DNA of 64,000 nt from Chryseobacterium bernardetii (GTDB lineage Bacteria > Bacteroidota > Bacteroidia > Flavobacteriales > Weeksellaceae): NCBI RefSeq assembly GCF_003815975.1, contig NZ_CP033932.1:4817501-4881500 (forward strand), in the 5' to 3' direction. The notes beneath the pieces were generated by a model. The model did no database searches and was not told the origin of the DNA. It saw nothing but the letters and a program-made list of their open reading frames with translations. A program made the translations under genes and the position numbers. This document shows, piece after piece, positions 18,212-26,568 of this stretch. Position 1 is the first letter of the stretch, and each line of letters begins with the position of its first letter.

Positions 18212-19132
18212 ATGGAAATTACATTTACGAAGAAAAATAAAAACAACGTTAATAATGCAATCGAAGGTACAAAGTCATATAAAAAGCTAACTTCTGAAGA
18301 ATGGCATCAATTTGTTTTAAATTACAATTATGATAACGGAAATGAACCTTTTGAATGGTTAATTAAACAGAAAATTTGTGACAAAGGAACTGCACTTTGT
18401 CTTTATTGGCATTTACAACCAGATTTTTATTGTCACAGCAGAAATGCAGATACAGAGAACATTGCTGATAACGACTATATTCTCATCAAAGAAATTGAAA
18501 AAAGATTTGCGGAGGGATTTTATGAACAAGAACTTTTCGCATTTGACCCCAGAAAAGAATTTCTAAAATCTGAAACTAATGTTTCTTGTATTCCTAAAAT
18601 AATGCAGGAAAAAACAACCGGAAATTTGTTTGAAAGAATTGACGTTGAATTTGCTTTTCTGAGAAATCCTGACGAAAAAGAGTTAAAGACCATTGATAAG
18701 AAAATAAAAGATGCCATTTCAATACTGAATATCACTAATCCCGGCTTTCAACTTACTTCAGATGTTCAGGAAACAATTAGTGAGATAAAGAATAGTGTTG
18801 AACATTTGAAAGGAAAAGATTTAGGAAAATTAAAAATTGAAAGTCTGTCATTTCTATGGCTGGACTGTTTATGTAAGCAATATAATTGGACTTGGATCAT
18901 TTGGGACTGGGAAACAGGTAAAAAGATTGGTGTATCAAATAAGAGCAAAGCATTAACTTGCTTGTCTGATACAATTATTAGACATACCATTGATGGATTT
19001 CAGCCAACAAGCATAATTTCTGAACTTTTTATGAATTTAAATGGAGTTGAACGAATCATTGATCTGAAAACAGACCTTTATAGTGGTATTGGATTATTAT
19101 TTTCCTCTGATCATTTAAAATTCCAGGAATAG
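18212..19132 (+). CDS. DUF4274 domain protein
   Basis: The 306-residue protein starts with an acidic and basic leader, then a segment of about 80 residues (EEWHQFVLNYNYDNGNEPFE and on through KGTALCLYWHLQPDFY) that matches my recollection of DUF4274. The rest is charged and shows no known motif. The ATG at 18212 is chosen because the longer frame overlaps mnmE by more than 70 bases. It follows mnmE by 43 bases and could be co-transcribed with it. Such proteins are often immunity-like accessory genes, but nothing here proves that. Confidence 0.55.
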   Translation: MEITFTKKNKNNVNNAIEGTKSYKKLTSEEWHQFVLNYNYDNGNEPFEWLIKQKICDKGTALCLYWHLQPDFYCHSRNADTENIADNDYILIKEIEKRFAEGFYEQELFAFDPRKEFLKSETNVSCIPKIMQEKTTGNLFERIDVEFAFLRNPDEKELKTIDKKIKDAISILNITNPGFQLTSDVQETISEIKNSVEHLKGKDLGKLKIESLSFLWLDCLCKQYNWTWIIWDWETGKKIGVSNKSKALTCLSDTIIRHTIDGFQPTSIISELFMNLNGVERIIDLKTDLYSGIGLLFSSDHLKFQE

Positions 19133-19198
19133 CACTTTAGAATTATCAGGACACCTAGCAAAAAATAAAGGAAAAGATTTTTTAAATTATTGATTCAA

Positions 19199-19232
19199 CA
19201 AAAAAATGACTACCGGAGTAGCCATTTTTTAT
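19199..19232. terminator. Bidirectional terminator between the DUF4274 gene and hsp20
   Basis: AAAAATGACTAC and GTAGCCATTTTT form a stem with A/T runs on both sides, so it can end both converging genes. Confidence 0.7.
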
Positions 19233-19233
19233 T

Positions 19234-19686
19234 TTAAGATATTTCAATCATTCGGGGCGGTTTCTGCTTTGCATCCTCTTTCTTGGGAATAGTAAGCATG
19301 AGCAGCCCGTTTTCATATTTTGCATTGATGTTATCCTGGTCTACCACATCTTTCGGAAGCTCGAAACTTCGCTGGAAAGACTGATAACTGAATTCTCTTC
19401 GTGTAAAATTATCCTCTTTTGTTTCACTGCTGTCCTGCTTCATAGATGAAATGGTCAGCAGGTTACCATCCAGTTGTATCTGAAAATCATTTTTATCCAT
19501 TCCCGGTGCAGCAACCTGTACCTCATATGCATCTCCATTCTCTTTTATGTTAACAGACGGCACTGTTGTACTGGTAGATGAGTAATTGTTATGGCCCCAG
19601 TTAAAAAGTTCACGTCCAAAAAAATCATCAAAGATGTTTGAAAAGCCTAAGTTGCTGTTTCCGTTTCTTCTTATTAGATTATTCAT
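19234..19686 (-). CDS. Small heat-shock protein Hsp20
   Basis: The 150-residue ATP-independent chaperone has an alpha-crystallin domain (about residues 40-140: VPSVNIKENGDAYEVQVAAP, LDGNLLTISS, and YENGLLMLTIPK near the end). It binds unfolding proteins under heat or other stress. It has an unusually clear Shine-Dalgarno site, AGGAG (19693-19697), six bases before the ATG, rare in this phylum. A composite motif 80-130 bases upstream recurs ahead of the neighbouring antiporter gene, and a 14-bp palindrome lies at 19732. Confidence 0.93.
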   Translation of the reverse strand: MNNLIRRNGNSNLGFSNIFDDFFGRELFNWGHNNYSSTSTTVPSVNIKENGDAYEVQVAAPGMDKNDFQIQLDGNLLTISSMKQDSSETKEDNFTRREFSYQSFQRSFELPKDVVDQDNINAKYENGLLMLTIPKKEDAKQKPPRMIEIS

Positions 19687-19692
19687 AGTAAT

Positions 19693-19697
19693 CTCCT
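19693..19697 (-). promoter_or_regulatory. Strong Shine-Dalgarno site of hsp20
   Basis: AGGAG on the minus strand stands six bases from the hsp20 ATG. Most genes in the window lack such a site, which suggests high translation of hsp20 on demand. Confidence 0.6.
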
Positions 19698-19731
19698 TTT
19701 AAATAAGTTTAACAATCATTTAATAACACGT

Positions 19732-19745
19732 CAGCTGGCCAGCTG
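19732..19745. repeat. 14-bp perfect palindrome upstream of hsp20
   Basis: CAGCTGGCCAGCTG reads the same on both strands. It lies 46 bases upstream of the hsp20 start, within the probable 5' untranslated region or promoter, where an operator or RNA hairpin could act. Confidence 0.5.
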
Positions 19746-19760
19746 TATATAAAATTCATC

Positions 19761-19814
19761 AAAAAAAATACCACCTCCCAAAATGTGAAATTTTTTCCGC
19801 ATTGCTGTCAAATT
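19761..19814 (-). promoter_or_regulatory. Composite upstream motif of hsp20, shared with the antiporter gene
   Basis: On the minus strand the order is TTTGACAG, 31 bases, TGGTA, then eight T's and G. The same elements with the same 31-base spacing occur at 21138-21191 ahead of the antiporter gene, and the spacer in both contains GAAAA-TTTCA. This suggests one common regulator or sigma factor. Confidence 0.55.
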
Positions 19815-19870
19815 TTCAGTTTCCACTGACAAAAATACAATTTAACAATCTGGATTACAACCATTTAAAC

Positions 19871-21031
19871 CTATAACCTCTCTGATTGCAGGTTTTTTTT
19901 ACGGAATTTCAGAAAGCTCCCACATCCAATCCAGACCGTAGATAAAAGAAGTGATAAACAGGTAATACCCAGTCCGGCTTTATAAAGATCGAATCCAACC
20001 ATACCGGTTTTGTAAGCAATCGAAAGGGCCAGAATTCCGAACTCACCGGTCTGAGACAGTAGAGCACCGCCATAAAAGCTGTCTTGCCATTTGAAATTCA
20101 GAATCCTGAAGAAAACAGCCGACATTATGCTGTTGCTTACCAGTACTACTAAAGAACCTGTAATGATAAGCTTAAAATTAGATAAAAGATAAACCAGATC
20201 TAATCGTAAACCGATGGATACAAAAAAAAGCGAGACAAAGAAAACCTTGAAAGGCATCAGCGAATGTTCCAGCCAATGAAAAGCCCTGATTTTACCTACC
20301 AATACCCCGGCCATAAAACTGCCCAGTGCGGCACTCAAACCAACAAATTCTGCAAAAAGGCCAAAGCCAAGACAAATGAAAAGGCCAGAGAAAACCTGAA
20401 GATCATGATCGTTTTCGAGGAAGGTGTTTGAAAATCTGATTTCCCTAATATGTCTGATTTTTCTGAATATCAAAAAAATACCTAAACATACAGCTAAAGG
20501 AAGTACAAAGCTTGATACACTGAACATTTCACCGTTCCAGAATTTCAGCACTGTTAGCACCGGTGCCAGAAGCAGATCCTGCAGCAGCAGAATATTGAGG
20601 ATAATCGTTCCGAAGGCTGTATGGAGCGTTCCGTGCTTCTTCATAAATTCCACAACAACTGCAGTACTGTTAAATGTAAAAAGGATGGCGATCAGTAAAA
20701 TGCTTTTAAAATCGAGCTTAAGTATTTCACCAAGCAAAAAGGCAAACATAAAACTTAAGAATATCTTCATAGACTGAGCTAATATCGGTTTTATGATAAG
20801 ACTTTTTTTATTGGGAATATTAATCTCCATTCCGATAAAAAACATCAGCAGCAATATTCCTATCTCCCCTATCACTTCTATTTCTTCAGACTTGTTGAAT
20901 ACTTTGAGCGCATAGGGCCCCAGTAACACACCTGCAATAATATAGGCAATAAGATAAGGCTGATTAAGCTTTTTCAGCAAAAACATCAGTCCTAATATTG
21001 TCATACACAAAACACATACTGTCCAAAGCAT
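19871..21031 (-). CDS. CPA2-type cation:proton antiporter without RCK domain
   Basis: The 386-residue inner-membrane protein has about 12 hydrophobic segments and the KefB/GerN-type Na+/H+ exchanger core, including YIIAGVLLGPYAL (about 30-42), TFNSTAVVVEFMKK and the helix region GLSAALGSFMAGVLVGK. It ends at residue 386 after the membrane domain, with no TrkA-N nucleotide-binding tail, so it is a minimal exchanger. It lies next to hsp20, and both carry the same upstream motif, which suggests a role in a shared stress response. The ion is not predictable. Confidence 0.82.
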   Translation of the reverse strand: MLWTVCVLCMTILGLMFLLKKLNQPYLIAYIIAGVLLGPYALKVFNKSEEIEVIGEIGILLLMFFIGMEINIPNKKSLIIKPILAQSMKIFLSFMFAFLLGEILKLDFKSILLIAILFTFNSTAVVVEFMKKHGTLHTAFGTIILNILLLQDLLLAPVLTVLKFWNGEMFSVSSFVLPLAVCLGIFLIFRKIRHIREIRFSNTFLENDHDLQVFSGLFICLGFGLFAEFVGLSAALGSFMAGVLVGKIRAFHWLEHSLMPFKVFFVSLFFVSIGLRLDLVYLLSNFKLIITGSLVVLVSNSIMSAVFFRILNFKWQDSFYGGALLSQTGEFGILALSIAYKTGMVGFDLYKAGLGITCLSLLLSTVWIGCGSFLKFRKKNLQSERL

Positions 21032-21137
21032 ATCTAAGTAACTGTTAGGTTTATATATTACAAATCTTACAATTTAAAGGAATATCTCGTTTTATAAACT
21101 GAAGCGTCAAGAGCTGACTGGCATTACAAAATGCAAC

Positions 21138-21191
21138 AAAAAAAATACCAGTCAAAATACTATGAAAAATTTTCAGTATCTCTGTCAAAAT
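21138..21191 (-). promoter_or_regulatory. Composite upstream motif of the antiporter gene, shared with hsp20
   Basis: On the minus strand it reads TTTGACAG, 31 bases, TGGTA and a T run, exactly the layout at 19761-19814. It lies about 115 bases upstream of the antiporter ATG. Confidence 0.55.
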
Positions 21192-21300
21192 ATCATATTT
21201 ACTATTATTGTAATTATGATCCGGATCATAATTCTTTGCAGTTACCATCATTTAAATTTGCCTGCAACAATCCATTTATTTTCTCATCAAAGCCAATAGT

Positions 21301-21340
21301 AAAGCCTTCCTGTGGGAAGGCTTATTTCTTTATTTTTAAC
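21301..21340. terminator. Hairpin downstream of the Crp-type regulator
   Basis: AAGCCTTCC (21302-21310) pairs perfectly with GGAAGGCTT (21315-21323) around TGTG. The T-rich side is on the plus strand, but the hairpin lies just past the minus-strand crp stop, so it probably ends that transcript. Confidence 0.55.
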
Positions 21341-21355
21341 AATATCTGTTTACAG

Positions 21356-21952
21356 CTAATACATTATCTGTCTACCCTCAAGTTTGAGGATATCATCCTG
21401 TTCCATTTTTTTTACAGCACGAATAACCGTCTCAACCCGCAAACCGGTTAAGTTTGCAATCTGCTGTCTTGTTAAAGGAACTTCATAAGTGTAACGTTCC
21501 TGTTGATGCGCACATTCTTTAAGATAGTCCATTAAAGATCTTATTTTTGTGCTGGGTTCAGATGCTGAATTATTGAAAAGCATCACATACTTATAGAATA
21601 GCCTGTCTGAAAGATTCTCAAGTATCCGGAGCATAACATCACGATTTTCACAGACTAATCTAAGGAAGTTCGCTTTTGAGAGTTTCAGTACGGTACAATC
21701 TGTTTTTGCGACAGCGTTCATGGGATATTTCTTTTCACTGAATAGCAGCGATTCTCCAATGCTCTGCCCCTCCCTGAGTATGTTCAATGTAAATTCCTTT
21801 CCATCCTCATGGTAATTATTCAGTTCAACTGTACCCTTCACAATCTGGAAGTAAAAATGGGGAGTATCACCTGTTTGAAAGATAATTTCTTTTGCCGGAT
21901 AATCTTCATAAACAGCTCCATTTTCGAGTAAAAGATTCTCATCGATGATCAT
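21356..21952 (-). CDS. Crp/Fnr family transcriptional regulator
   Basis: The 198-residue protein has a cyclic-nucleotide-binding-like domain (about 10-125, with the GQSIGESLLF segment) and a C-terminal winged helix (about 150-195; PLTRQQIANLTGLRVETVIRAV). The recognition helix and the QQIANLTGLRVETV region resemble FNR-type proteins, yet there is no N-terminal cysteine cluster for an iron-sulfur centre. It lies beside the hsp20 and antiporter genes and may regulate them; this is inference. Confidence 0.85.
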   Translation of the reverse strand: MIIDENLLLENGAVYEDYPAKEIIFQTGDTPHFYFQIVKGTVELNNYHEDGKEFTLNILREGQSIGESLLFSEKKYPMNAVAKTDCTVLKLSKANFLRLVCENRDVMLRILENLSDRLFYKYVMLFNNSASEPSTKIRSLMDYLKECAHQQERYTYEVPLTRQQIANLTGLRVETVIRAVKKMEQDDILKLEGRQIMY

Positions 21953-22172
21953 ACTTTATTATTTTTGATATGGTTGACAATGAAAATTCTTAGTAAAAAT
22001 TGGTGTTTTTTGGAATACAAAATTCAGACCATTCAAATCACAGCAACATCATCATAAAGCACTGTTAATAAAGCCAAAATCTCTCCAGGTATAAATAATT
22101 CCCAGCAAACAATCAGTAATATAATGACAACGAATGCCACTTGCAGCAGTTTGAAAATAACTGTCTTCGCTT

Positions 22173-23972
22173 TTAATTGCCAAAATTTACAAAGTGAGGT
22201 ACCTCTGTTGCAAAGCTGTTCATTGGAAGAAGGTTATTCCTGTTGCTGTTAAAATCAAAAACTGAATTATTATCAAAAGGAACACGGGGATAATAGGTAA
22301 AGGAAACCTGAATCCTGTTGAATACCAAAAACGGATTATTAATTAAGACCCCTACTCCTATTTTAGTATTTGCACGGGTACCCAACAGCTTTTCATTAGG
22401 CATACCCAACCAGCCTACAGCCATTGTTAAATAGGGACTAAAGTGGAAATTCTTCCATGTCTTGTTAATGAACATCTGCAGCTGGTATCTTAACACCATT
22501 TTTTTTGTTCCAATATAATCTGCGTTATAAACAGGGAACTCATCCGGCGATGAAAGGTTAATCCTGTCTTTATAAGAATAATTATGCTGTGGATTTCCCA
22601 AAGCTAAAGTGGGAGAAAAGAAGTGTCTTACCTTTGCAAATTTCCAGTCCATTAGATTGGTAAAATAGGTTCCGTCTATACGGAAAGATTCCCGGTTCTG
22701 GGTATCTTCATTAAAAAACCTTCCAAATTGTGCTTTTAAAGTGAAGTATCCTAATTTTGTAAAGCTTCCATAAGATGCAGAAACGCCCATATAAGGATTC
22801 ACTTCTTTATTTCGTGATAAACCACCTGCAATAAGATTCACAGAGTTTCCATAAGCAATATCTTCCGGCAAATCGTATTGGAAAATATTTTTCTGAACAG
22901 AAAACCGCCTGTTGATAAGCCCTATAGACATCAGAAAACTGTTGTAAGAACTAAAGTACTTATACTTATCAATTCCAGGGCTGTCTTTATACTGGTAATT
23001 TTGGAATCTTCCTATAACAGCAATATTGCTGGTTACTTTTTCACCGGGATCTGATGAAACCGGAATCTGGTAACCACCCCATAAATCCTGACTGTATACT
23101 TTGATCTGAACCTGCGGAAATGTGTTGTCCGTTTCTACCGGAAGTAAAACATTCCGCATAAAATACTCAAAAGTAAAACCACCTGCCCATTTGGTTAAAG
23201 GGGAAAAGAAATCTCTTCTGAAATTGAAATTGATTCTTTCGTTTCTCTGAAAATCACGTTCTCCCAGTATCTGGGCACTGATATAAGATCCAAAAAGATT
23301 ATAGGTAGTATAACTTCCTAAAACGTAGTCCTGTTTTTCTTTGGAATCATTTCTGTAAAGGAAATCCAATGTATGACCTAATCCTAAAACGTTTTCTTCT
23401 GTAACGCCAAGGCCTATCTTACTTCCCGAATAACTGACTCTTGGCTTTAAGCTCCAGGAATCAAGAACTTTTACCACTACATCAATAGAATCTTTGCTGG
23501 AATTATCATCGGAAACACTGATATTTACCCTGTTTATAAATGGCATCGTTCTCAGCAAACGTTCAGATTCATAGAGTTTCTGGGCATTATATTCTTCTCC
23601 TTCTTTAAAAAGCAGATAGTTATTGACAGTGGAAATTCTTGTAGTGGAATGAAGATGGTCTGCAAACCAGTCATACCATTTTAACTGTTCTTTCGGGTCC
23701 TTGGAATCATACCCAAAAGGGTCAATGGCTTCGATCCTGATGTTCCGGATATATCTTTTATTATAGGCTTCCTGTGGCAGTTTTTCAGTTCTTGATTTAA
23801 CTGAAGCTGAATCTGCTTCCCTACGGAATATAAAACGGTGAAGAAATTTAGTGACTTTTCTTTTATCTGAAAATTCTTCTATTTTGTAATAAAGCGAATC
23901 TTTCTTTTCCTGCGCATTTAAAAAGAAAAAACCACTTAAAAAGAAAATTAAAGTTACAATAGATCTTATCAT
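22173..23972 (-). CDS. Outer-membrane beta-barrel protein with POTRA-like N-terminus
   Basis: The 599-residue protein has a signal peptide (to about residue 20), then a POTRA-like region at about 75-180. That region is recognisable from YIRNIRIEAIDPFG, KEGEEYNAQKLYESERLLRT and SIDVVVKVLDSWSL. From about residue 190 onward alternating beta-strands form a barrel. The order resembles Omp85/TamA-type assembly or translocation proteins, though it is shorter and has only one evident POTRA. Role in envelope biogenesis is inference. The gene stands alone. Confidence 0.7.
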   Translation of the reverse strand: MIRSIVTLIFFLSGFFFLNAQEKKDSLYYKIEEFSDKRKVTKFLHRFIFRREADSASVKSRTEKLPQEAYNKRYIRNIRIEAIDPFGYDSKDPKEQLKWYDWFADHLHSTTRISTVNNYLLFKEGEEYNAQKLYESERLLRTMPFINRVNISVSDDNSSKDSIDVVVKVLDSWSLKPRVSYSGSKIGLGVTEENVLGLGHTLDFLYRNDSKEKQDYVLGSYTTYNLFGSYISAQILGERDFQRNERINFNFRRDFFSPLTKWAGGFTFEYFMRNVLLPVETDNTFPQVQIKVYSQDLWGGYQIPVSSDPGEKVTSNIAVIGRFQNYQYKDSPGIDKYKYFSSYNSFLMSIGLINRRFSVQKNIFQYDLPEDIAYGNSVNLIAGGLSRNKEVNPYMGVSASYGSFTKLGYFTLKAQFGRFFNEDTQNRESFRIDGTYFTNLMDWKFAKVRHFFSPTLALGNPQHNYSYKDRINLSSPDEFPVYNADYIGTKKMVLRYQLQMFINKTWKNFHFSPYLTMAVGWLGMPNEKLLGTRANTKIGVGVLINNPFLVFNRIQVSFTYYPRVPFDNNSVFDFNSNRNNLLPMNSFATEVPHFVNFGN

Positions 23973-24107
23973 TAGTCATCAGAATTCAATACAGTCTGTT
24001 GTATCAATTTACAAGCCAACAAACCTCCAGGGATAATATATTTTAAAGATACAGTTTTTGAATGAAAAGCCCAACTGCAATAAACAGCAGGCAGCATCAC
24101 AAGAGGT

Positions 24108-24806
24108 TTAGCAAATCAAAAGCAGGCGATATTCTCCTTCATTTTCAGCAGGAGCTCTATGCACACAAGGTAATACTTTTTGTGAAGGATGATCTACTGC
24201 GAGCCGCCAAAGGTGTCCTAATCCCAGATTGACTGGTTTTGCATGGGGTTTAGCCTGATAATGCAGATCAAAGAAATATTCTTTCAGAAAATCTTCAAAT
24301 TCCTCTTCAGGCCCAGCGTGTAATTCTTTAAGTTTTTGCCGGATTTCCGGAACCTGTATTTTTTGTACAGCCTCATCATTGCGTAATATATCACTTGCGG
24401 CACCATAATAGGTACATAAAAAAGTATCTGTTCCGATAGGTGAACGATCTACATGATAGGAATAAACGTCCGTTGAAATGAAATCGAACTCTTCATCCCG
24501 CTCATAGTTTTTCAGCAGATTGAGAGAAGGTAACGCTCCGAAATCCGTTAACAGCTGTAAATCATTCAGGATTATTTCTCTTGCAATATTCCCTTTTTCC
24601 GATAGCTGCAATTCTAAAAGATCTTCAGCAGAAATTTCTGTAATATTCTCTTTCAACTGGAGTTTGGAAACAATTTCCTTGAAATCTCCATCTAAATTCC
24701 TATGCCAGCACATGGCATTGATATTACCTTGAAAATGGGTATTGATAAGTTCATAAAATGTAGAAACTATCCTTATCTGATCGTTATCGGAAAATGTATC
24801 GTTCAT
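24108..24806 (-). CDS. DUF1826-like protein
   Basis: The 232-residue cytoplasmic protein has no signal peptide or membrane segment. The pattern NAMCWHRNLDGDF near the start, DVYSYHVDRSPIGTDTFLCT (about 114-133) and a late GLGHLWRLAVDHPSQKVLPC resembles DUF1826, a family of unknown function sometimes linked with metal homeostasis in proteobacteria. I recall the family by pattern only, so the assignment is tentative. It is a single gene between two unrelated minus-strand genes. Confidence 0.5.
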   Translation of the reverse strand: MNDTFSDNDQIRIVSTFYELINTHFQGNINAMCWHRNLDGDFKEIVSKLQLKENITEISAEDLLELQLSEKGNIAREIILNDLQLLTDFGALPSLNLLKNYERDEEFDFISTDVYSYHVDRSPIGTDTFLCTYYGAASDILRNDEAVQKIQVPEIRQKLKELHAGPEEEFEDFLKEYFFDLHYQAKPHAKPVNLGLGHLWRLAVDHPSQKVLPCVHRAPAENEGEYRLLLIC

Positions 24807-24870
24807 ATTTTAGAATAACCGCTTAGTTGTTATTCTCCGCAAAAATAAGGAATAGCCGGAAGATCATATT

Positions 24871-24905
24871 AAAATAGCCATGCGTTTTGCATGGCTATTC
24901 TGTTT
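24871..24905 (-). terminator. Terminator of the DUF4142 gene
   Basis: AATAGCCATGC (24873-24883) pairs perfectly with GCATGGCTATT (24889-24899) over a five-base loop, directly after the minus-strand stop codon. Confidence 0.75.
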
Positions 24906-24910
24906 TTAGA

Positions 24911-25522
24911 TTATTTTACAGTATTATTGGCTTTCTCCGATTCTTTTAAATGATGTTCGAGAGTTGGCAAAGTCTTAGCAGCAAAGGATTTTAAAGAAGA
25001 TTCTGTACCTTTTGAAGCTTCTTTTTTAAATTCTTCAATATCTTCCTTATGGTCTTTAACCATCAGATCGGCATAAGCCTTGTCAAAATCTGCTCCTTTT
25101 TTGGTCTTCAGTTCATCATATTTTTTCTGTTTTTCAGCATCCAGACTCGATGGCAAAGTATAATTTAAATCTGAGGCGATCTTCTTGAGTTCATCGTTAG
25201 CTTTGGAATGATCTGTAACCATCATCGCTCCCAGAGATTTTACTGCCGGATTGGAGGCATTGGTTTCAGCAAGCTTTCCCATCATAACTTCCATCTGCCC
25301 GCCTGTTGCAGCTGCGTTTGCAAATTTTTTATCCTGATCTGAAAGTAAATGATCTGCACTCTGCTTATTAGGTATATTAGCAGAGTCGTTAATGACAGTA
25401 CCTGATTCAACAGGTGCGGCTGTTTCAGTACTTACGGCAGACGTGTCTGTCTGCGGTGCTTCATTTTTTTTGCAGGCTACAAAGGCTGTTGCTGCAAAAA
25501 GTGTTACAACAATTTTTTTCAT
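24911..25522 (-). CDS. DUF4142 lipoprotein
   Basis: The 203-residue protein starts MKKIVVTLFAATAFVACKKNE, a lipoprotein signal with lipidated Cys at residue 17; this ATG is chosen over one 24 bases upstream. A Thr/Ser-rich linker is followed by a four-helix DUF4142 domain (about 70-200) with the characteristic NPAVKSLGAMMVTDHSKAND and HHLKESEKA segments, a fold related to ferritin-like DUF305 proteins. Proteins of this family occur widely in envelopes, with unknown function. Confidence 0.8.
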   Translation of the reverse strand: MKKIVVTLFAATAFVACKKNEAPQTDTSAVSTETAAPVESGTVINDSANIPNKQSADHLLSDQDKKFANAAATGGQMEVMMGKLAETNASNPAVKSLGAMMVTDHSKANDELKKIASDLNYTLPSSLDAEKQKKYDELKTKKGADFDKAYADLMVKDHKEDIEEFKKEASKGTESSLKSFAAKTLPTLEHHLKESEKANNTVK

Positions 25523-25721
25523 AATAATAAATTTAAATGGTGACAAATAACAAGTTCATTAGAACTTTAATATTGTATGCAACAACTAATTTGCCAAAAA
25601 TCAAATTCTGAAAATATAAGCCTGCTTAAAACATAAAAACAACTCCCTGATTATCAAACCAATCAACTATTCCTTCAGTACTTATTAATCTTTAAAAACA
25701 AGATATAGTTTGTTATACAGT

Positions 25722-26312
25722 TTACAAAAAATGTTTAGCCTTCTTCCCTTTTGCTGCGTTTTCTGCTATTTCATCAATACGCTTTTTCCGGGTTTCCGGC
25801 CGTTTGGCAAGAACAATCCACTGCAGCATCATTTTTTTCATTGATTTGCTTAAGCTTTGAAAATATTCTTCTGATCCCGGATTATTTTTAAAAGCTTCGC
25901 TCAGATCTTCCGGGACTACCAGATCTTCAACAGCATCCAAAATTCCCCATGAACCGTTTTCCTTTGCAATTTTTATACATTCATAGCCTGCTTCTTTCAT
26001 CAGTTTACCCTCTATAAGTTTCTGTACCTTTTCTTTATTAATCCTGGACCATGTACTGTTGGGTTTACGTCTGCTGAATAGCTGTCTGAAAGATTTTTCA
26101 TCAATAGTTTTTCTCGTACTGTCTATCCAGCCGAAACAAAGGGTTTCTTCAACCAGCTCACTCCAATCTACAAAGGGCAAGCCGGATTTTTTCGTATTAC
26201 AAATAACCCATACCGATTGTTTGGATTGATGAAAATCACCCAGCCATTGCCGCCATTCTACTCTTGTATTGATATAGATCTCCGGTCTTTTATTGGTATT
26301 TTCCATTGCCAT
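25722..26312 (-). CDS. YdeI/OmpD-associated family protein
   Basis: The protein of about 196 residues has the conserved core VDWSELVEETLCFGWIDSTR, then FSRRKPNSTWSRINKEKVQKL, typical of the YdeI/OmpD-associated family, sometimes labelled bacteriocin-protection proteins. The basic C-terminus includes KRPETRKKRIDEI, as in other members. Start at 26312 or two codons later at 26306 is preferred because the longer frame begins with an unrelated hydrophobic stretch. Biochemical role unknown. Confidence 0.75.
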   Translation of the reverse strand: MAMENTNKRPEIYINTRVEWRQWLGDFHQSKQSVWVICNTKKSGLPFVDWSELVEETLCFGWIDSTRKTIDEKSFRQLFSRRKPNSTWSRINKEKVQKLIEGKLMKEAGYECIKIAKENGSWGILDAVEDLVVPEDLSEAFKNNPGSEEYFQSLSKSMKKMMLQWIVLAKRPETRKKRIDEIAENAAKGKKAKHFL

Positions 26313-26568
26313 TCTGTTTGGAATTAAACTGTTCGCATACACGAAAATACAGAATATCTGACAGTTAACCACCAGCAATTATAAAATCTGCCATTCTATT
26401 ATTGTTATTGATATCACTTTTATGGTTTCCCGTAAAGCACGCAATAAAAAAGAAACGTAAATTTGGGTTCTCAATTACAGAATTAAGTAAGTCCGGTTTG
26501 GACCTGATCTTCTTTTTTAAAGAAAGGAATACCGGAAATATTTTAAATACTATTTAAGAACATCAAAC

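Noticed and set aside
21970..22015. Third copy of the hsp20/antiporter motif ahead of the Crp gene
   Set aside because: TTGACA and TGGT-T-run elements occur here, but on the opposite strand and with shorter spacing, so it is not counted as the same motif.
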